A stretch of DNA of 16,166 bases from Bacteroides sp. OF04-15BH (GTDB lineage Bacteria; Bacteroidota; Bacteroidia; Bacteroidales; Bacteroidaceae), in NCBI RefSeq assembly GCF_003477995.1, contig NZ_QUEM01000046.1:1-16166 (forward strand). Reading direction: 5' to 3'. Below, in pieces: positions 13,352 to 16,166 of the stretch. Position numbers and translations under genes: made by a program. Numbering within the stretch: position 1 is the stretch's first letter; every line of letters starts with the position of its first letter. The notes beneath the pieces were generated by a model, which was given only the letters and a program-made list of their open reading frames with translations, did not search any database and was not told the DNA's origin.

Positions 13352-14176
13352 ATGGATTCAAAACTTTATCCTCCACGCATGGCAGAGCTGGAAAAAGGCT
13401 ATAAATTAGTTTACGGAAAGATTCACGAGCAGCTGAAGCGAAAATGGTTCCAATACACCGAACTGTTTTTCATCGTTGGCTCCATCGCTTCGATCATCTA
13501 TAGTTCGTTTGAAATCTCGGCTCCCTTCCGGGCCCAGTTGTTTCTTTTCAACTATATAGCCTCTTTTGTATTTACCATAGAATATGCCCTGCGCCTGATT
13601 TCCGCACCGATGCAATATCCCAACAAAAGGGGATGGCAGGCCAGACTGAAATATGTCTTTTCATTCTATGGCATCATTGATTTTGTGGCTATCCTTCCTT
13701 TCGTGGTCATCTACACCTATCAGGACTCACCACATCTGCATCTGGTGGTACTGGCCTATATTCTGATTATCTTCAAACTGATCCGCTATTCGCGCTCGTT
13801 CCGCCTGATCGGTGAAGTGCTTCATGCTGTGCGCGAGGAACTGGTGACCGCCTATACGGCCTGCGGCATCATGCTCGGTTTCTTGGGCATCCTGATGTAT
13901 TATATCGAACGGTACGCACAGCCGGAAGCGTTTGCCAACATCGGCGACGGATTCTGGTGGGCCATTGTGGCTTTCACCACGGTGGGCTACGGCGACATCT
14001 ACCCAATCACCCCGTTGGGACGTCTGCTCAGCAGTCTGATCAGTCTGATCGGCATTGCCATGATTGCCATCCCTACCGGTATCATCAGCTCGGCTTTCAT
14101 GAACATGATGCTGGACAAACGGAAAGAAAGAGAAGAAAAAGACAAGGAAAAAACTGATTCCAAAAACAATCTATAA
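13352..14176 (+). CDS. Voltage-sensor-type potassium channel subunit
   Basis: This 274-residue inner-membrane protein has the six-segment layout of a voltage-gated potassium channel. S1 lies at about 36-52, S2 at 63-83, S3 at 103-123 and S4 at 131-152. In S4, Lys142, Arg145, Arg148 and Arg151 are spaced every third residue (K-L-I-R-Y-S-R-S-F-R), as in true voltage sensors. S5 covers about 166-186, followed by the pore loop with filter T-T-V-G-Y-G-D (209-215) and S6 (about 226-250) with I-P-T-G-I. The C-terminus is a short, highly charged K/E-rich tail with no RCK (TrkA-N) domain. Four subunits would form the pore. The start at ATG 13352 (M-D-S-K-L-Y-P-P) fits the promoter; a 25-residue upstream extension is in frame. 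A lipoprotein gene follows 12 nt after the stop. Confidence 0.93.
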   Translation: MDSKLYPPRMAELEKGYKLVYGKIHEQLKRKWFQYTELFFIVGSIASIIYSSFEISAPFRAQLFLFNYIASFVFTIEYALRLISAPMQYPNKRGWQARLKYVFSFYGIIDFVAILPFVVIYTYQDSPHLHLVVLAYILIIFKLIRYSRSFRLIGEVLHAVREELVTAYTACGIMLGFLGILMYYIERYAQPEAFANIGDGFWWAIVAFTTVGYGDIYPITPLGRLLSSLISLIGIAMIAIPTGIISSAFMNMMLDKRKEREEKDKEKTDSKNNL

Positions 14177-14188
14177 AAACTGCATACA

Positions 14189-14590
14189 ATGAAAAAACTG
14201 TTTCTAATCATAGCCACAGCGCTGACTGTTGTGAGCTGCCACACCGGCAAACAGGCCGGAAAGCCCATGTTGGGCGCCGACCGTGACCGACACGGATGTA
14301 TCGCCTCGGCAGGATATACCTGGAGTAAAGTCCGGAAAGACTGCGTCCGCACCTTCGAAGAGGGCATCCGTCTGGTTCCGGCACATGTAAAAACTTCCGT
14401 AGCCGCTTATGTGATATTCTCACCCGATCAGGAGCGCGCCGAAGTATTCCTTCCGGGACAGAAAAAACATCCGGTACTGAAACACAAGGGAGGTATCTGG
14501 AAAAAGAAACCATACGTTCTGGCCAAAAACAAGAACGGATGGATTCTGAAAACAGGCGGAACAGATGTTTATGTCTCTCCGCAGAAATAA
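14189..14590 (+). CDS. Small lipoprotein with a GCxxSAGYxW motif
   Basis: This 133-residue protein has a lipoprotein signal: M-K-K-L-F-L, a hydrophobic stretch, then the lipobox V-V-S-C with Cys17 as the acylated residue. It should sit in the cell envelope. The mature part carries D-R-D-R-H-G-C-I-A-S-A-G-Y-T-W (31-45) and then K-D-C-V-R-T-F-E-E-G (50-59). Cys37 and Cys52 could form a disulfide. This GC(I/L)xSAGYxWS...CxRxFE pattern recurs in small envelope proteins of several phyla, but I know no biochemical function for it. The rest is basic and beta-rich, with several K-K and K-N-K runs. It follows the potassium channel gene by 12 nt and is probably co-transcribed; whether the two proteins interact is unknown. 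Confidence 0.8.
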   Translation: MKKLFLIIATALTVVSCHTGKQAGKPMLGADRDRHGCIASAGYTWSKVRKDCVRTFEEGIRLVPAHVKTSVAAYVIFSPDQERAEVFLPGQKKHPVLKHKGGIWKKKPYVLAKNKNGWILKTGGTDVYVSPQK

Positions 14591-14596
14591 AAATCA

Positions 14597-14638
14597 AGAA
14601 GCGGCTCCGATTTCCTTTTGGAAGTCAGAGCCGCTTCT
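14597..14638. terminator. Long hairpin between convergent genes
   Basis: AGAAGCGGCTC (14597-14607) pairs with 14628-14638. After one C/A mismatch the stem continues for seven pairs, including one G-U, to a TTTT loop (14616-14619). On the plus strand GTCTTT follows. It starts 6 nt after the lipoprotein stop and probably also serves the minus-strand gene ending at 14671. Confidence 0.8.
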
Positions 14639-14670
14639 GTCTTTAAAAAGTGTACTAAAGGCGTTTCAAA

Positions 14671-16166
14671 TCAAAGTTTCTTGGGATTTTTGTTCCAGTG
14701 ATATACCAGATGCAGCATGACATAATGCGGCAGAGAGCGATACCAGGTTTCTACACGTCCCTGCGCATTGACCTCATATTGTGTGGCCGACAGGTTGTGC
14801 AGCAGGTCAAAGGCTTCCAGACGCGCTATGATCTTACCCTTCCAGAACGACTGGCTCAGAGAGGCATTCAGCAAAAAGTCATTCGTATTCAGTTCCGAGC
14901 TGCCATAGCCGCGACGGCTGTACATGGTGGCATCCAGTGCTACCGTAGTCTTCAGTTTCGGTATCGTATAGCGGCCGGAAAGACCGTAATTGAAATCCCA
15001 TACATTCAGGGTCTCGAAATCATACATACGCCCCACCGAGTGCCGCCAGCTGACATCACCCGAAGCACGCAAGTTCAGCATGCCCTTGCTATATTGGATA
15101 TAGGCTCCGTCATGCAGCGTCGTGGTGTTGACGACATTCCTGTGGCTTTCCGTCTCGCCGGCCAGCATCGCATAATCCACGGAATGCCGGTAGTTCGCAT
15201 CGGCGTTCATCTGCCATCTCCAGTATTTCTTTTCGCCCAGAGCCTGTGAATAGTCAAACTTGGCCGTACCCGAATAGGCGCCGTCCACATTCACCGGTTT
15301 ATAGGTATATACACCGGTTTCCGGATTATAGTTCACGGACTGGGCCACATCCCGATGCTGATAATTGTATGTGGCTGCGATGTGCCATTGCCGTTCGTTC
15401 TTTCCCCATCTGTCCGTATAGTCCACAGAAACCGTTGTGTTGGCCTTCTTCTTCAAGTCGGGATTTCCCAACTTAACCACCAGCGGCTGACTGTCGTCCC
15501 GATAGTTCACCCGGTCATAAAAATCTACATCCTTAAGGTCATAACGGAGATTCACAGAAAAACTATGGTTTCCGCCAGGCGACACCGTACGGAAACTTAC
15601 GTAAGGAGAAAGAAGCGCCGTGTGCCGATATACGGTTGTGTCAATCACTCCCCGCTGATAATCCAGTGCTTCGTGCAAGATGGGCACAGAAACACCCATT
15701 CTCCACTGGTCATAAAAAATTTTAACCGGACTGTCACCCACCTGATAATATTTCCGCTTGGAAAAAGTTATATTGGGCTCAGCTCTTATACCATAAACAT
15801 GACTGTCATAGGAGTTTGCCGGATCGGTAATCGCATTCAGCATGTCCAGTTGAGAAGCCAACAGCAAGGTGTCCGGATGATACAGATAATCATGTTTCCG
15901 AACATCACCATAGTTAACGGTAGAACCTACCGACATTCCCATTTTACCAATCAATTCCGGAACTGAGTAAGTCAATGAACCATATACTATCGAGGTACGG
16001 TTAGCCCTGTCACTGGCATTGTAGCGTACATCCTTTGTCTGGGTATTTGCCTGCCAGGTGTTGTAGCGATCAGACAGCCATGACTTCTCGTCGGTATACC
16101 AATAGGAAAGATGGTAGTTCAAATTCCTGTCTCTCCGCTGAACGTGCTGGACAGAAATGGTCAGCA
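14671..16166 (-). CDS. Outer-membrane beta-barrel protein, TonB-receptor-like C-terminal part (partial, runs off the right edge)
   Basis: The C-terminal 498 residues of a large protein are visible; the frame stays open to the window end, so the N-terminus lies outside. The sequence is a string of amphipathic beta strands with tyrosine- and tryptophan-rich turns (for example Y-W-Y-T-D-E-K-S-W and E-T-W-Y-R-S-L-P-H-Y), ending V-Y-H-W-N-K-N-P-K-K-L. R-L-E-A-F-D-L-L-H-N followed by the W-Y-R-S-L-P-H-Y-V-M-L block is characteristic of the Bacteroidetes outer-membrane barrel family OMP_b-brl_3, which resembles TonB-dependent receptors with an N-terminal carboxypeptidase-like domain. It does not look like a SusC. 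No SusD-like gene is in view. Its substrate and any link to the phosphonate modules cannot be judged from this part. Confidence 0.8.
   Translation of the reverse strand, partial: LTISVQHVQRRDRNLNYHLSYWYTDEKSWLSDRYNTWQANTQTKDVRYNASDRANRTSIVYGSLTYSVPELIGKMGMSVGSTVNYGDVRKHDYLYHPDTLLLASQLDMLNAITDPANSYDSHVYGIRAEPNITFSKRKYYQVGDSPVKIFYDQWRMGVSVPILHEALDYQRGVIDTTVYRHTALLSPYVSFRTVSPGGNHSFSVNLRYDLKDVDFYDRVNYRDDSQPLVVKLGNPDLKKKANTTVSVDYTDRWGKNERQWHIAATYNYQHRDVAQSVNYNPETGVYTYKPVNVDGAYSGTAKFDYSQALGEKKYWRWQMNADANYRHSVDYAMLAGETESHRNVVNTTTLHDGAYIQYSKGMLNLRASGDVSWRHSVGRMYDFETLNVWDFNYGLSGRYTIPKLKTTVALDATMYSRRGYGSSELNTNDFLLNASLSQSFWKGKIIARLEAFDLLHNLSATQYEVNAQGRVETWYRSLPHYVMLHLVYHWNKNPKKL

Overview
The window looks like chromosomal DNA of a Bacteroidales bacterium, probably a gut Bacteroides-type anaerobe. 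The evidence is a set of promoter boxes matching the Bacteroides -7 consensus TAnnTTTG, the absence of clear Shine-Dalgarno sequences, and typical Bacteroidetes families (DUF4890-like secreted protein, DUF5690 transporters, Porin_O_P, outer-membrane beta-barrel protein). I see no tRNA, rRNA, CRISPR array, insertion sequence or integrase.

Layout. At the left edge is a small secreted protein (318-671, minus). Module A (913-5316) has a minus-strand operon of a DUF5690 transporter, phnX and phnW, with a divergent regulator (4426-5316, plus). Module B (5378-12261) has a minus-strand operon of a second DUF5690 transporter, a FAD-dependent amine dehydrogenase/oxidase, etfB, a ferredoxin-fused etfA and a phosphate-selective-type porin, with a divergent paralogous regulator (11353-12261, plus). 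To the right are a Gph-type HAD phosphatase (minus), a divergent voltage-sensor potassium channel with a small lipoprotein (plus), and the C-terminal part of a large outer-membrane barrel protein (minus, cut by the window edge). Strong hairpins separate most units.

How it works together. PhnW and PhnX form the phosphonatase route: 2-aminoethylphosphonate (AEP) is transaminated to phosphonoacetaldehyde, then hydrolysed to acetaldehyde and phosphate. Modules A and B are built on the same plan: transporter gene first, a divergent paralogous regulator, and an intergenic region with a shared bipartite element, GTAATATT(C/A)ATGT-N17-TTTGTAA. My main inference is that both modules belong to one two-branch system for organophosphonates. 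Module B would take in a related, possibly N-substituted, aminophosphonate through the porin and transporter. It would oxidise that compound with the FAD enzyme and pass electrons to EtfAB and its 2[4Fe-4S] domain instead of O2, giving an anaerobic oxidative entry into the PhnX step. The substrate assignment for module B is not proven by the sequence; the gene families, the paralogy and the shared element are directly visible.
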